Assembly (NCBI RefSeq): GCF_041102775.1
Contig: NZ_JBGCUO010000001.1
Coordinates: forward strand, 310,001 to 374,000
DNA: 64,000 nucleotides
Source: Alcanivorax sp. REN37
Lineage (GTDB): Bacteria > Pseudomonadota > Gammaproteobacteria > Pseudomonadales > Alcanivoracaceae
Reading direction: 5' to 3'
Position numbers and translations under genes: made by a program. The number at the start of each line of letters is the position of its first letter. The stretch's first letter is position 1. The notes below the pieces were generated by a model. The model was not told the origin of the DNA and made no database searches. It saw only the letters and a list, made by a program, of their open reading frames with translations. Positions 52,807 to 60,479 of this stretch are shown piece by piece.

Positions 52807-54384
52807 GTGATCGGGTCTATGCAGGCAGAAGAATTTTCAACGGAGGTGGACTCACCCCCTCCAACATTTAGGGCCGCAGAATACGTGCGGATGTCGACCG
52901 AGCACCAGCAGTATTCGACGGAGAATCAGGCCGACAAAATCCGTGAGTACGCCGAGCGGCGCAACATCGAGATCGTTCGCACCTATGCCGACGAGGGTAA
53001 GAGCGGGCTGCGCATCGATGGCCGCCGAGCACTGCAGCAACTGATCAAGGATGTCGAGACGGGAAACGCGGACTTCCAGGTCATCCTGGTCTACGACGTC
53101 AGTCGCTGGGGGCGGTTTCAGGATGCCGACGAGAGTGCTTATTACGAATACATCTGCCGCCGCGCCGGAATCCAAGTCGCCTACTGCGCCGAGCAGTTCG
53201 AGAATGATGGCTCGCCCGTGTCCACCATCGTCAAGGGCGTCAAGCGTGCGATGGCGGGCGAATATAGCCGTGAGTTGTCGGCCAAGGTATTCGCGGGGCA
53301 GTGCCGCCTGATCGAGTTGGGCTTTCGGCAAGGCGGCCCGGCTGGCTATGGCCTGCGACGCGTGCTGATCGATCAGTCCGGCACGCTCAAAGGTGAATTG
53401 GCTCGTGGTGAGCACAAGAGCCTGCAAACTGACCGCGTCATCCTGCAGCCGGGGCCTGACGACGAGGTCGCCGCCGTCAACCAGATCTATCGCTGGTTTG
53501 TCACCGACAACCTGGCGGAGCTCGACATTGCCGAACGGCTGAATACCCAAGGGATTCGAACAGACCTTGGACGTGATTGGACACGGGCGACAGTGCGCGA
53601 GGTGCTGTCCAACGAGAAATACATCGGCAACAACGTCTACAACCGGCGCTCCTTCAAGCTCAAGAAGCATCGGGTGGTCAACAGCCCCGAGATGTGGATC
53701 AAGAAGGAAGGTGCGTTTGAGGGCATCGTGCCGCCGGAGCTCTTTTACACGGCGCAAGGCATCCTGCGCGCACGATCACACCGCTACAGCGATGAGGAGC
53801 TGATCGAGAAGCTGCGCAACCTGTACCAGCGTCATGGCTATCTCTCCGGTCTGATCATCGACGAGGCCGAAGGCGTGCCCTCGTCGGCGGCCTATGCGCA
53901 CCGTTTTGGCAGCCTGATCCGCGCGTACCAGACGGTGGGCTTCACTCCGGATCGGGACTACCAGTATCTGGAGGTGAACCAGTTCCTGCGCCGACTGCAT
54001 CCGGAGATCGTCGGCCAGACCGAACGGATGATCGCCGAGGTCGGTGGCATGGTCGAACGTGATCCGGCCACCGATCTCCTCACCGTCAACCACGAGTTCA
54101 CCGTCTCGCTAGTGCTGGCCCGTTGCCAGTTGCTCGACAACGGGCGGCGGCGCTGGAAGGTGCGCTTCGACACCAGCCTCGCGCCCGACATCACGGTGGC
54201 CGTGCGGCTAGATGAAACAAATCAGGCGGCGCTGGATTACTACCTGTTGCCGCGACTCGACTTCGGCCAGCCCCGCATCCATCTCGCCGATCACAACGGC
54301 ATCGAGTTCGAGTGTTACCGCTTCGACAGCCTGGACTACCTGTACGGCATGGCCCGGCGCATCCGCATAAGGAGGGCCGCATGA
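52807..54384 (+). CDS. Large serine recombinase
   Basis: 525 residues. The resolvase catalytic domain (about 22-165) has the nucleophile Ser in EYVRMSTEHQQYSTENQ (S30) and Arg residues in YDVSRWGRFQD; a recombinase domain follows (about 185-300, WTRATVREVLSNEKYIGNNVYNRR). The C-terminal 220 residues lack the usual Cys-rich zinc ribbon and are unlike phage integrases. The start is uncertain: GTG 52807 or ATG 52819, neither with a strong site. The stop overlaps the next ATG (ATGA). It probably catalyses integration, excision or resolution of the island, perhaps with the ParB-like partners. Confidence 0.87.
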   Translation: MIGSMQAEEFSTEVDSPPPTFRAAEYVRMSTEHQQYSTENQADKIREYAERRNIEIVRTYADEGKSGLRIDGRRALQQLIKDVETGNADFQVILVYDVSRWGRFQDADESAYYEYICRRAGIQVAYCAEQFENDGSPVSTIVKGVKRAMAGEYSRELSAKVFAGQCRLIELGFRQGGPAGYGLRRVLIDQSGTLKGELARGEHKSLQTDRVILQPGPDDEVAAVNQIYRWFVTDNLAELDIAERLNTQGIRTDLGRDWTRATVREVLSNEKYIGNNVYNRRSFKLKKHRVVNSPEMWIKKEGAFEGIVPPELFYTAQGILRARSHRYSDEELIEKLRNLYQRHGYLSGLIIDEAEGVPSSAAYAHRFGSLIRAYQTVGFTPDRDYQYLEVNQFLRRLHPEIVGQTERMIAEVGGMVERDPATDLLTVNHEFTVSLVLARCQLLDNGRRRWKVRFDTSLAPDITVAVRLDETNQAALDYYLLPRLDFGQPRIHLADHNGIEFECYRFDSLDYLYGMARRIRIRRAA

Positions 54385-55292
54385 ACCAGGATAAAGAGCA
54401 TCGCCACTCGGAATTGCGGATGATCCCGTTGAACCGGATCGAGGTTCTGAATCCGCGCGAACGCAACAGCCGCGTGTTCGAACAGATCGTCGGCAACATC
54501 CAGAGCATCGGCCTGAAGAAGCCCATCATCGTTACACCGCGCCCGGGGAACGATGGCGAGCACTACCTGCTCATCTGCGGTGAGGGGCGTTTCAAGGCCT
54601 TCAAGACGCTCGGCCACCAGGAAATCCCCGCGATGGTGATGAACGTCGATGATGAATCGGCCTTCATCATGAGCCTGACGGAGAACATCGCACGGCGCAA
54701 ATTCAGCCCGCTGGAGCTGCTGATCGGCATCGAACAACTGCGGGATCAGGGCTACGACAAGAAAGACATTGCGCAGAAGACGGGCCTGAGTCCGGAGTAT
54801 GTCCAGGGCATCCTGTACCTGCTCAAGAATGGCGAAGAGCGCCTGCTGATGGCCGTCGGCAGCGGACGCATCCCGCTCAACGCGGCGATCACGATTGCTG
54901 GCGCGGGCACCGATGACAAGGCAATCCAGGCCGCACTGCAGGAAGCCTATGAATCCGGCAAGCTGCGTGGCAGCCAACTGATCCAGGCACGGCGGGTCAT
55001 CGAACGTCGCCGCACGCAAGGTCGGGCCGTCGGCGGCAAGATGTCATCCCGCAAACCCAATGCGGATGTGACCACGTCGAGTCTCGTGCGCAACTACCAA
55101 CGTGAAGTCGAGCGCCAGAAGCAGCTGGTCAGGAAGGCCGAGACTGCCCAGCGCAACCTGCTGTTCATCGTCGGTGCGTTGCGTCAGTTGCTGGTAGACG
55201 AGAATTTCACCAACCTGCTGCGCGCCGAGGGAATGGACTCGTTACCGCAGTATCTGGCGGATCGGGTCTGGGCGCGGGGGTGTGGCACATGA
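54381..55292 (+). CDS. ParB-like DNA/CTP-binding protein A
   Basis: 303 residues from ATG 54381, inside the recombinase stop (ATGA), with AAGGAGGG 4 nt upstream. The ParB/Srx N-terminal fold has MIPLNRIEVLNPRERNS and the CTP-binding-type loop LLICGEGRFKAFKTLGHQEIP; the next element is SLTENIARRKFSPLELLIGIEQL. A helix-turn-helix follows (DIAQKTGLSPEYVQGILYLLK, about 135-155). The C-terminus has a helical, basic coiled-coil-like segment (YQREVERQKQLVRKAETAQ). No ParA lies nearby, so classical partitioning is unlikely. Confidence 0.83.
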   Translation: MNQDKEHRHSELRMIPLNRIEVLNPRERNSRVFEQIVGNIQSIGLKKPIIVTPRPGNDGEHYLLICGEGRFKAFKTLGHQEIPAMVMNVDDESAFIMSLTENIARRKFSPLELLIGIEQLRDQGYDKKDIAQKTGLSPEYVQGILYLLKNGEERLLMAVGSGRIPLNAAITIAGAGTDDKAIQAALQEAYESGKLRGSQLIQARRVIERRRTQGRAVGGKMSSRKPNADVTTSSLVRNYQREVERQKQLVRKAETAQRNLLFIVGALRQLLVDENFTNLLRAEGMDSLPQYLADRVWARGCGT

Positions 55293-56167
55293 GCAGACCG
55301 CCACTGGGCTTCGTGCCGGAGCCTCTATTTCTCGAGCTTTCGGCCATCCTGCCATCGCGCAAGACCCCCGAGGGCTTGTTTGCCTCCCGAAAATTCAAGC
55401 AGATCCTCGCGTCCATCGAGGCTGTCGGGCTGATCGAGCCCCTGTCGGTGGGAAAGCCCTCCCGCGAGGGCCAGTACATCTTGCTCGATGGGCACACACG
55501 GCTGGTGGCGCTGAAGCAGTTGGGCTTCGACAAGGCACCGTGCCTCGTGGCCACCGACGACGAGAGCTACACCTACAACAACCGGGTCAATCGCCTTTCC
55601 AGCATTCAGGAGCACCTCATGATCCGCCGCGCCGTCGAACGCGGCGTCACCCCGGAAAAGCTCGCGAAAGCATTGGACGTGGACATCAGCCACATCATCA
55701 AGAAACTGAATCTGCTCGATGGCATCTGCCCGGAGGCCGCCGAGTTGCTGCGCGATCAAACCTTCTCGGCCAACCTTGGCGCAGTGCTACGCAAGCTCAA
55801 GCCAACCCGTCAGGTCGAATGCGTCGAACTGATGGTCAGCGCCAACAACATCACGGTGGCCTATGCACAGGCCTTGGTGGCCGCCACACCCAGTAACCTG
55901 CTCGTCGGCGAGACCAAGCCCAAGAAAATGACCGGCGTCAGCGCCGATCAGATGGCCAAGATGGAGCGGGAAATGGGCAATCTCCAAGAGCAGTTCAAGC
56001 TGGCCGAGCAGACCTATGGCCAAGACATCCTCAATCTGGTGCTGGCCAAGGGCTATCTCGCCAAGCTGATGGCCAATGAAGCCATCTTGCGGCACCTGAC
56101 GAGAAATCATCCCGACGTGCTGAACGAGTTTGACAGCATCGTGCGCATGGTGGCGCTGGACAAGTAA
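55289..56167 (+). CDS. ParB-like protein B (RepB-type C-terminus)
   Basis: 292 residues from ATG 55289, again overlapping the previous stop as ATGA. The ParB-like N-terminus shows FVPEPLFLELSAILPSRKTP and YILLDGHTRLVALKQLGF (about 70-87), the equivalent of the GxHR box. RRAVERGVTPEKLAKALDVDISHIIKKLNLL forms the helix-turn-helix (about 115-145). The C-terminal part resembles the RepB partition-protein C-terminal domain (LRKLKPTRQVECVELM, then a long coiled coil MAKMEREMGNLQEQFKLAEQ). It is distinct from ParB-like A, so the pair may form a hetero-complex at a site near the recombinase. Confidence 0.83.
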   Translation: MSRPPLGFVPEPLFLELSAILPSRKTPEGLFASRKFKQILASIEAVGLIEPLSVGKPSREGQYILLDGHTRLVALKQLGFDKAPCLVATDDESYTYNNRVNRLSSIQEHLMIRRAVERGVTPEKLAKALDVDISHIIKKLNLLDGICPEAAELLRDQTFSANLGAVLRKLKPTRQVECVELMVSANNITVAYAQALVAATPSNLLVGETKPKKMTGVSADQMAKMEREMGNLQEQFKLAEQTYGQDILNLVLAKGYLAKLMANEAILRHLTRNHPDVLNEFDSIVRMVALDK

Positions 56168-56243
56168 GTGGCGCACGATCTGAAGTAGTGAGCGAAATCC
56201 TTCCTGCCCGAAGGTCGTAGTGCTGCCCATGTGGGCGATACGC

Positions 56244-56388
56244 CGTTCTTTAACAATCTGGATGTGTCAGGGTCATCGCTCCCGAAGCGGACGTCCTGCT
56301 TTTGTCCGTTATAGAGAGCGATGGCCGACAGGCTTGCCGCTGGCCTGCCCATTCGCACAGGGGTCTGCGAATGGGCGAACAGCGGCAA
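56244..56388 (+). ncRNA. Orphan structured leader with boxA-like element
   Basis: GTTCTTTAACAAT (56245-56257) resembles the rRNA-leader boxA and the leaders of some integrative-element operons. It is followed by two stem-loops: CATCGCTC/GAGCGATG (56274-56281, 56316-56323), and a two-tier repeat with outer TTGCCGCTG/CAGCGGCAA (56334-56342, 56380-56388) and inner CCCATTCGCA/TGCGAATGGG (56348-56357, 56366-56375). No plus-strand gene follows, since mcrC lies antisense. It could be a leader that lost its gene, a small RNA, a terminator for the ParB operon or a recombination site. Confidence 0.45.
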
Positions 56389-56467
56389 CTTTGTAGTACC
56401 AACGCTGGCTGGTGCAGGGAGGCAAGCCCGCTTATGTGATCCGTGCCCACATTGATCGACCGAAATT

Positions 56468-57793
56468 TCAAGCTCTCGCAGACCAAACAGCAGTAGTGGC
56501 TAGTTGCATGACCAGCGAACGTAACTTGGCCACTGCGTCGGTGGAGTTGTGGGGCAACGTGGCAAAGCTGATCTTTTTCCGGTCATCAAGGCTCCATGGG
56601 CTGTTCTGCTCAGCATGGGGAGTATCAGGTTTTGATGGGTCGAAGGGATACGCCAAGAGACCCCAGGTTTCAATTCCGACGGGTGCTTGAAAGCGTCCGA
56701 GGTAGGCAGCCATCTGGTACAGGTCGTCGCGTTGCGGCCCATTTGGTGAGCTGGCAGACGGATGGAGGGACTTGTATTTCGCATCAACCACCCCCTTGAT
56801 GACGGAGCCAGAGAGCAGTATCGCGTCGGGTATCAATGTGCCCAGACCTTGGCCCGAAACATTGCTATGGAGCAGTTTCTTGGTGGCAGACTTATCGCGA
56901 GTGCCGTGGATCACTGTCAGAGGTACAGCGGCCTTCCGCAGGATGCTGAGGACGTACATCTCCCAGAGCTCGGCAACGTCGAGCAACACCCCTTTCGTTT
57001 CACCGCTGGCATCAATATCGGCAGCGAGCCCCCTTCGGTTTGCAATCTGCCTTGATAACTCAGCGATAGACGCGAAACCTGCGGTGATCGGCGTGTAGCG
57101 AATCCGGTCCAGTTGAGCTTTCGTCGGCACGCGTGGTCGCGCACCGGTGACAGCCATCAGATGGGGAAGGAGCTCCTTGGCACGCGTAGGCAGCCATTTT
57201 TCGTCCGGCACCCCAAGCCACCGTCGCAGAACCTCGTAGGCGGCGACGATGGCATCGGATGCTGCGTGATCCAACGATCGCTCCGAACGGATAGACACGA
57301 CCTGTCCACCACCCGTGGCGATCAAGCGCAGAGATGCCGGGACATCAAGCCGTCCCCTGACAGTCGCGCCTTCGGTGGCCACTTCACGGCGAAGCGCAGG
57401 CAGCCCATGCCGTGCCGCCTCGATGAAGCCATGGGCCCAAACGGACGCGAGGAGTTGGGCAATGAACGATTCGTCCTCCCTGAGCCTTCCGGGCGCGTCG
57501 GTCAGCACGACCGACGTGGCTTCAAAAAGCCAACTCCGAAGCGTGGCCAAACCAAAACGTGGCTCAATAGTCAGGCTGTGTCCCTCGAAGGAAATTGAGC
57601 CGACGTACCGGCCAGCCCACCAAGTGCCGTCCCATGCACAGTAGACGATGGGTTCATCGTCATCCCTTTCGCCGGAGATGGGCACGACAAGATTCGAGGC
57701 TCGGACATTGGTTGCGAGCTTACGGAGCCAGTTCGCCTCCGCCGCTGTCGGTTGCGGGACAAGCGGCGAGCAGTCACGCGCGACTAGTTTCAC
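56468..57793 (-). CDS. mcrC: McrC-like restriction endonuclease subunit
   Basis: 441 residues from GTG 57793, overlapping the mcrB stop (GTGA). An N-terminal McrC region (VPISGERDDDEPIVYCAWDG, YVGSISFEGHSLTIEPRFG) is followed by a C-terminal PD-(D/E)xK nuclease with LIPDAILLSGS, VVDAKYKSL and RDDLYQMAAYLGRF (about 330-385), all three catalytic elements present. McrC binds the McrB ring and supplies DNA cleavage at modified cytosine sites. It is longer than E. coli McrC (348), as in many phylogenetically distant members. Confidence 0.88.
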   Translation of the reverse strand: MKLVARDCSPLVPQPTAAEANWLRKLATNVRASNLVVPISGERDDDEPIVYCAWDGTWWAGRYVGSISFEGHSLTIEPRFGLATLRSWLFEATSVVLTDAPGRLREDESFIAQLLASVWAHGFIEAARHGLPALRREVATEGATVRGRLDVPASLRLIATGGGQVVSIRSERSLDHAASDAIVAAYEVLRRWLGVPDEKWLPTRAKELLPHLMAVTGARPRVPTKAQLDRIRYTPITAGFASIAELSRQIANRRGLAADIDASGETKGVLLDVAELWEMYVLSILRKAAVPLTVIHGTRDKSATKKLLHSNVSGQGLGTLIPDAILLSGSVIKGVVDAKYKSLHPSASSPNGPQRDDLYQMAAYLGRFQAPVGIETWGLLAYPFDPSKPDTPHAEQNSPWSLDDRKKISFATLPHNSTDAVAKLRSLVMQLATTAVWSARA

Positions 57794-59580
57794 TCGGCCA
57801 CCGACGGCTTGAGTAGAACCCTAGACAGCCGGTCGAGCTCACCATTGCGTGCGTTTGCGTCCAGTCCGGCGAGATACTGCTCGAGCAATGGACGAAGGGA
57901 CAGATTCCACACCTGCACTACTGGCTCCAGAGCTTCACCCTTTTTGTTCCAGAGATAGTTCTGCTTGCGCGTCGGTCGAGTGCCGAGGAAATTGCGCAGG
58001 AATACGACCACGTCGAGCAGGTAGGTGTGCCCGATCTCGTACTGCGAGCCCAGCAGCGGGCTGTCGTGGATCTGCCTGTTCAAAGCCGCCGCCGCTGCAG
58101 CCAATTTGCGGAAGTCCGGTTCGATGCGATCCCACGCAAGCCCCGATTTCAGATTATGCCACTTGGATTCGGCGGCACCGACAAGAGCCTCTGCGTCAAA
58201 CGGGCACAGTAGCCACAGGAAGCGGCGGCGCAGCGCGAAGTCGATCTGCTCAATGGACTGGTCGATCAGGTTCATGGTGCCGATCACGTACAGATCGTCC
58301 GGGATGCGCAGCTTCATTGCTGCCCCGTCGCCATTGCGTGCCGGAAGCTCAATCGTCTGATTGCGATCCTCAAGCAAGGAGAAGCACTCGCCGAGCATCC
58401 GACTCAGATCCGTCCGGTTCATTTCATCCAGTATCAGGATGTGCGGCAGACGTTCCGCGCGTGGCTGCCGCTCAATGTCCTCAATCAGTTTCGGAAGGTA
58501 GCCAGCTCGATATTCCGTGCCACCGCCATTCGAAATGTGGAGTGCGCGGATGAAGTCCTCGTAGCTGTAGGCCGGATGCAGCTGTAGTCGATGCACGTTG
58601 TCGCGGATTGCGGATTCGATAGCAGATTGCGACTGGAAGTAGCGAGCGGGCCCCATCTGGCTGAGAGCAGCAGATCGGATGACGCGCTCAGCCAGCTTCT
58701 TGGCGCGGAAGGTCTTGCCAGTACCCGGCGGGCCATAGAGGACGATCTGCTTCTTGTGCTGGATGATCTCCAGGGGCGCGCCATCAGATGCACCCTCGCT
58801 GTCGTCGTACCAAGCCTCGACAAGCGGCGACCAGTAAAAATCCAGCTCCCGGTTGGGAAGCAGCTTTTCGAGCTCCTGGCGAATGGCCAAGATCGCCCGG
58901 TCATCATCCTCTGATTCGGCAGTGACTAGTCCCGAGAAAGCCTTGATGACTCTGCGCTTGTGATTGCCACTTGCTATGCGCTCGAAGTGCTCGGGGAACA
59001 GGAGGTGGAGAAGCATGTGCCGGAGCTGCTTCGACTCGGCATCCTCGATGCTGTCCACGATATCTTGAAAGAGCCACGGATCGGCGGCCACCTGTACTTG
59101 CCGATCCTGCGGTAACTTCTTCCATGCGATGGCGAGTTCGATCAGGAAAGCAATCTCGAAAGGGCGGCGGGTGTTGTAGCCCTGACCGCCACTGCCGATC
59201 CCGTTGGCGAAGGCTGCCGAAACAGGGTGTGATTCCGGCAGGTTGTCATCGCCCCAGCCGAGCACTTCGTTCACGACCTGCCGCTTGCGCATGCCACCAA
59301 CACTAGACGGGAACAGGAAGTACACGCTCAAGATCTCTGCCGCAAGACGTGATACATCCTGGCCAGCCTTGCCCACCTGGTCTTTGAACTTGTCGATGAA
59401 CGTCCGGTCGCCTTCGTCTGGTGTGGCAACAAAGGCCTTGTGGATGCGATCCAGCACGTCAGGGCGCCAAACAGATGCATCACTGAACAGCAGAGAGCCA
59501 TCGCTCAGTAGGCAGTTGGCGCGGAATGAGTCCGCTGCTTGGTAGATCTTGCTGGTATCGTGTTCTGAATATCTCGCCAT
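57790..59580 (-). CDS. mcrB: McrB-like AAA+ GTPase/ATPase subunit
   Basis: 596 residues from ATG 59580 (GGAGGG 8 nt upstream). The N-terminal 280 residues are a specificity region unlike the E. coli DUF3578 domain, with no motif I can name. The AAA+ motor follows: Walker A VLYGPPGTGKTFRAKKLA (about 289-306), Walker B ILILDEMNRTDLSRML, and the McrB-type signature GTMNLIDQSIEQIDFALRRRF, in which the usual D-R-S reads D-Q-S. It powers translocation for McrC. The recognised modification is unknown and set by the N-terminal domain. Confidence 0.88.
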   Translation of the reverse strand: MARYSEHDTSKIYQAADSFRANCLLSDGSLLFSDASVWRPDVLDRIHKAFVATPDEGDRTFIDKFKDQVGKAGQDVSRLAAEILSVYFLFPSSVGGMRKRQVVNEVLGWGDDNLPESHPVSAAFANGIGSGGQGYNTRRPFEIAFLIELAIAWKKLPQDRQVQVAADPWLFQDIVDSIEDAESKQLRHMLLHLLFPEHFERIASGNHKRRVIKAFSGLVTAESEDDDRAILAIRQELEKLLPNRELDFYWSPLVEAWYDDSEGASDGAPLEIIQHKKQIVLYGPPGTGKTFRAKKLAERVIRSAALSQMGPARYFQSQSAIESAIRDNVHRLQLHPAYSYEDFIRALHISNGGGTEYRAGYLPKLIEDIERQPRAERLPHILILDEMNRTDLSRMLGECFSLLEDRNQTIELPARNGDGAAMKLRIPDDLYVIGTMNLIDQSIEQIDFALRRRFLWLLCPFDAEALVGAAESKWHNLKSGLAWDRIEPDFRKLAAAAAALNRQIHDSPLLGSQYEIGHTYLLDVVVFLRNFLGTRPTRKQNYLWNKKGEALEPVVQVWNLSLRPLLEQYLAGLDANARNGELDRLSRVLLKPSVAE

Positions 59581-59716
59581 CTATATTTCCCTCCTCAATA
59601 AGCCCAGCGGGTCACTACCGCAGATCCCCCGAGCAGGGAGCCTCTGTCCAAGCTGCCAGCGATGATCTTGCTACTACTGATCCATCCGGGAGCTTGAGAT
59701 GCCTTGGCGATCATCA

Positions 59717-60478
59717 TCAAACCGGGGACACAATTTTCGTGTCGACGAGTGAGCACAGGTGTTCATCAAGCAGCTTTGCAATGCGCCCGCCAGAGATCAG
59801 CACACCGGCCTCCATGTTCTTCTCCATGGCGTGCCCGGTCAGGTTCGCGCTGGTGATGAAACACATCCTGCCGTCTGCGACAGCGACTTTGGCGTGAACG
59901 CGTCCATCGGAAAACGGATCGGCCTTGTCGCGCCAGGCATAGAGATTGGCGGCCGGAACCAGCGTCCTCATTTTGCCTATCGCGTCGAAGGTAATGCTGC
60001 CGCCGTGCTCTTGGGACAACTCAAGCAGCATTGATATGGCCACACCGCGATCATTTGCCGCGTTCAGCGCCTTTACGATGGTGGACACGTCGTAGGCCAC
60101 GAAGCTGGTAATGAACAACGACTGTTCAGCGGAATTGATGACCTGCAGAAGTGCCTGCTCTGTTCGACGCGCTGACACGAAAGGCGTCGTCGGGCCAGTC
60201 CACACGAGTTCGGTGGATTGCTCCGAAGCGGCTTTGGTGTAGACATGGCTGGCAGCGATAAGCATCGATGCCAGTTCGTCTGAGCCGACCTCGGTGTTTT
60301 GCCACGCGGCTGCAAGTTGCTCGACCACGGTACTGGCCACCGGGGTTCCCACCACGCTCGGCAACGTCGACGCAGCTTTGCTGGCTTCGGTTCGACGAAC
60401 GCGGGCGGCAACGGCCTGTACCTTTTCAGGCGAAACCAGAGAAACCAATGCTGCAATGGCATCCAAGAGTTCATCCAT
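59717..60478 (-). CDS. drmC: DrmC phospholipase D-like protein of DISARM
   Basis: 253 residues from ATG 60478, one nucleotide after the drmB stop. A helical N-terminus (about 1-100) precedes one phospholipase D-type domain with VHAKVAVADGRMCFITSANLT (about 195-215), the HxK(x)4D motif complete (H-A-K-V-A-V-A-D). A partial first motif region reads AEQSLFITSFVAYD. DrmC is the optional third member of the DISARM core and is not essential in some systems. It may act as a nuclease as a dimer. The downstream gene mcrB is 136 nt away. Confidence 0.85.
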   Translation of the reverse strand: MDELLDAIAALVSLVSPEKVQAVAARVRRTEASKAASTLPSVVGTPVASTVVEQLAAAWQNTEVGSDELASMLIAASHVYTKAASEQSTELVWTGPTTPFVSARRTEQALLQVINSAEQSLFITSFVAYDVSTIVKALNAANDRGVAISMLLELSQEHGGSITFDAIGKMRTLVPAANLYAWRDKADPFSDGRVHAKVAVADGRMCFITSANLTGHAMEKNMEAGVLISGGRIAKLLDEHLCSLVDTKIVSPV

Positions 60479-60479
60479 G

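Noticed and set aside
54381-56167. ParA-ParB plasmid partition locus
   Set aside because: Two ParB-like proteins are present but no Walker-type ParA ATPase or replication gene lies in the window, so I do not call it a plasmid partition system.
56412-56690. 92-codon plus-strand frame after the structured leader
   Set aside because: It is antisense to the 3' end of mcrC, where the nuclease-domain end is well supported, and has no Shine-Dalgarno, so it is not the missing cargo gene.
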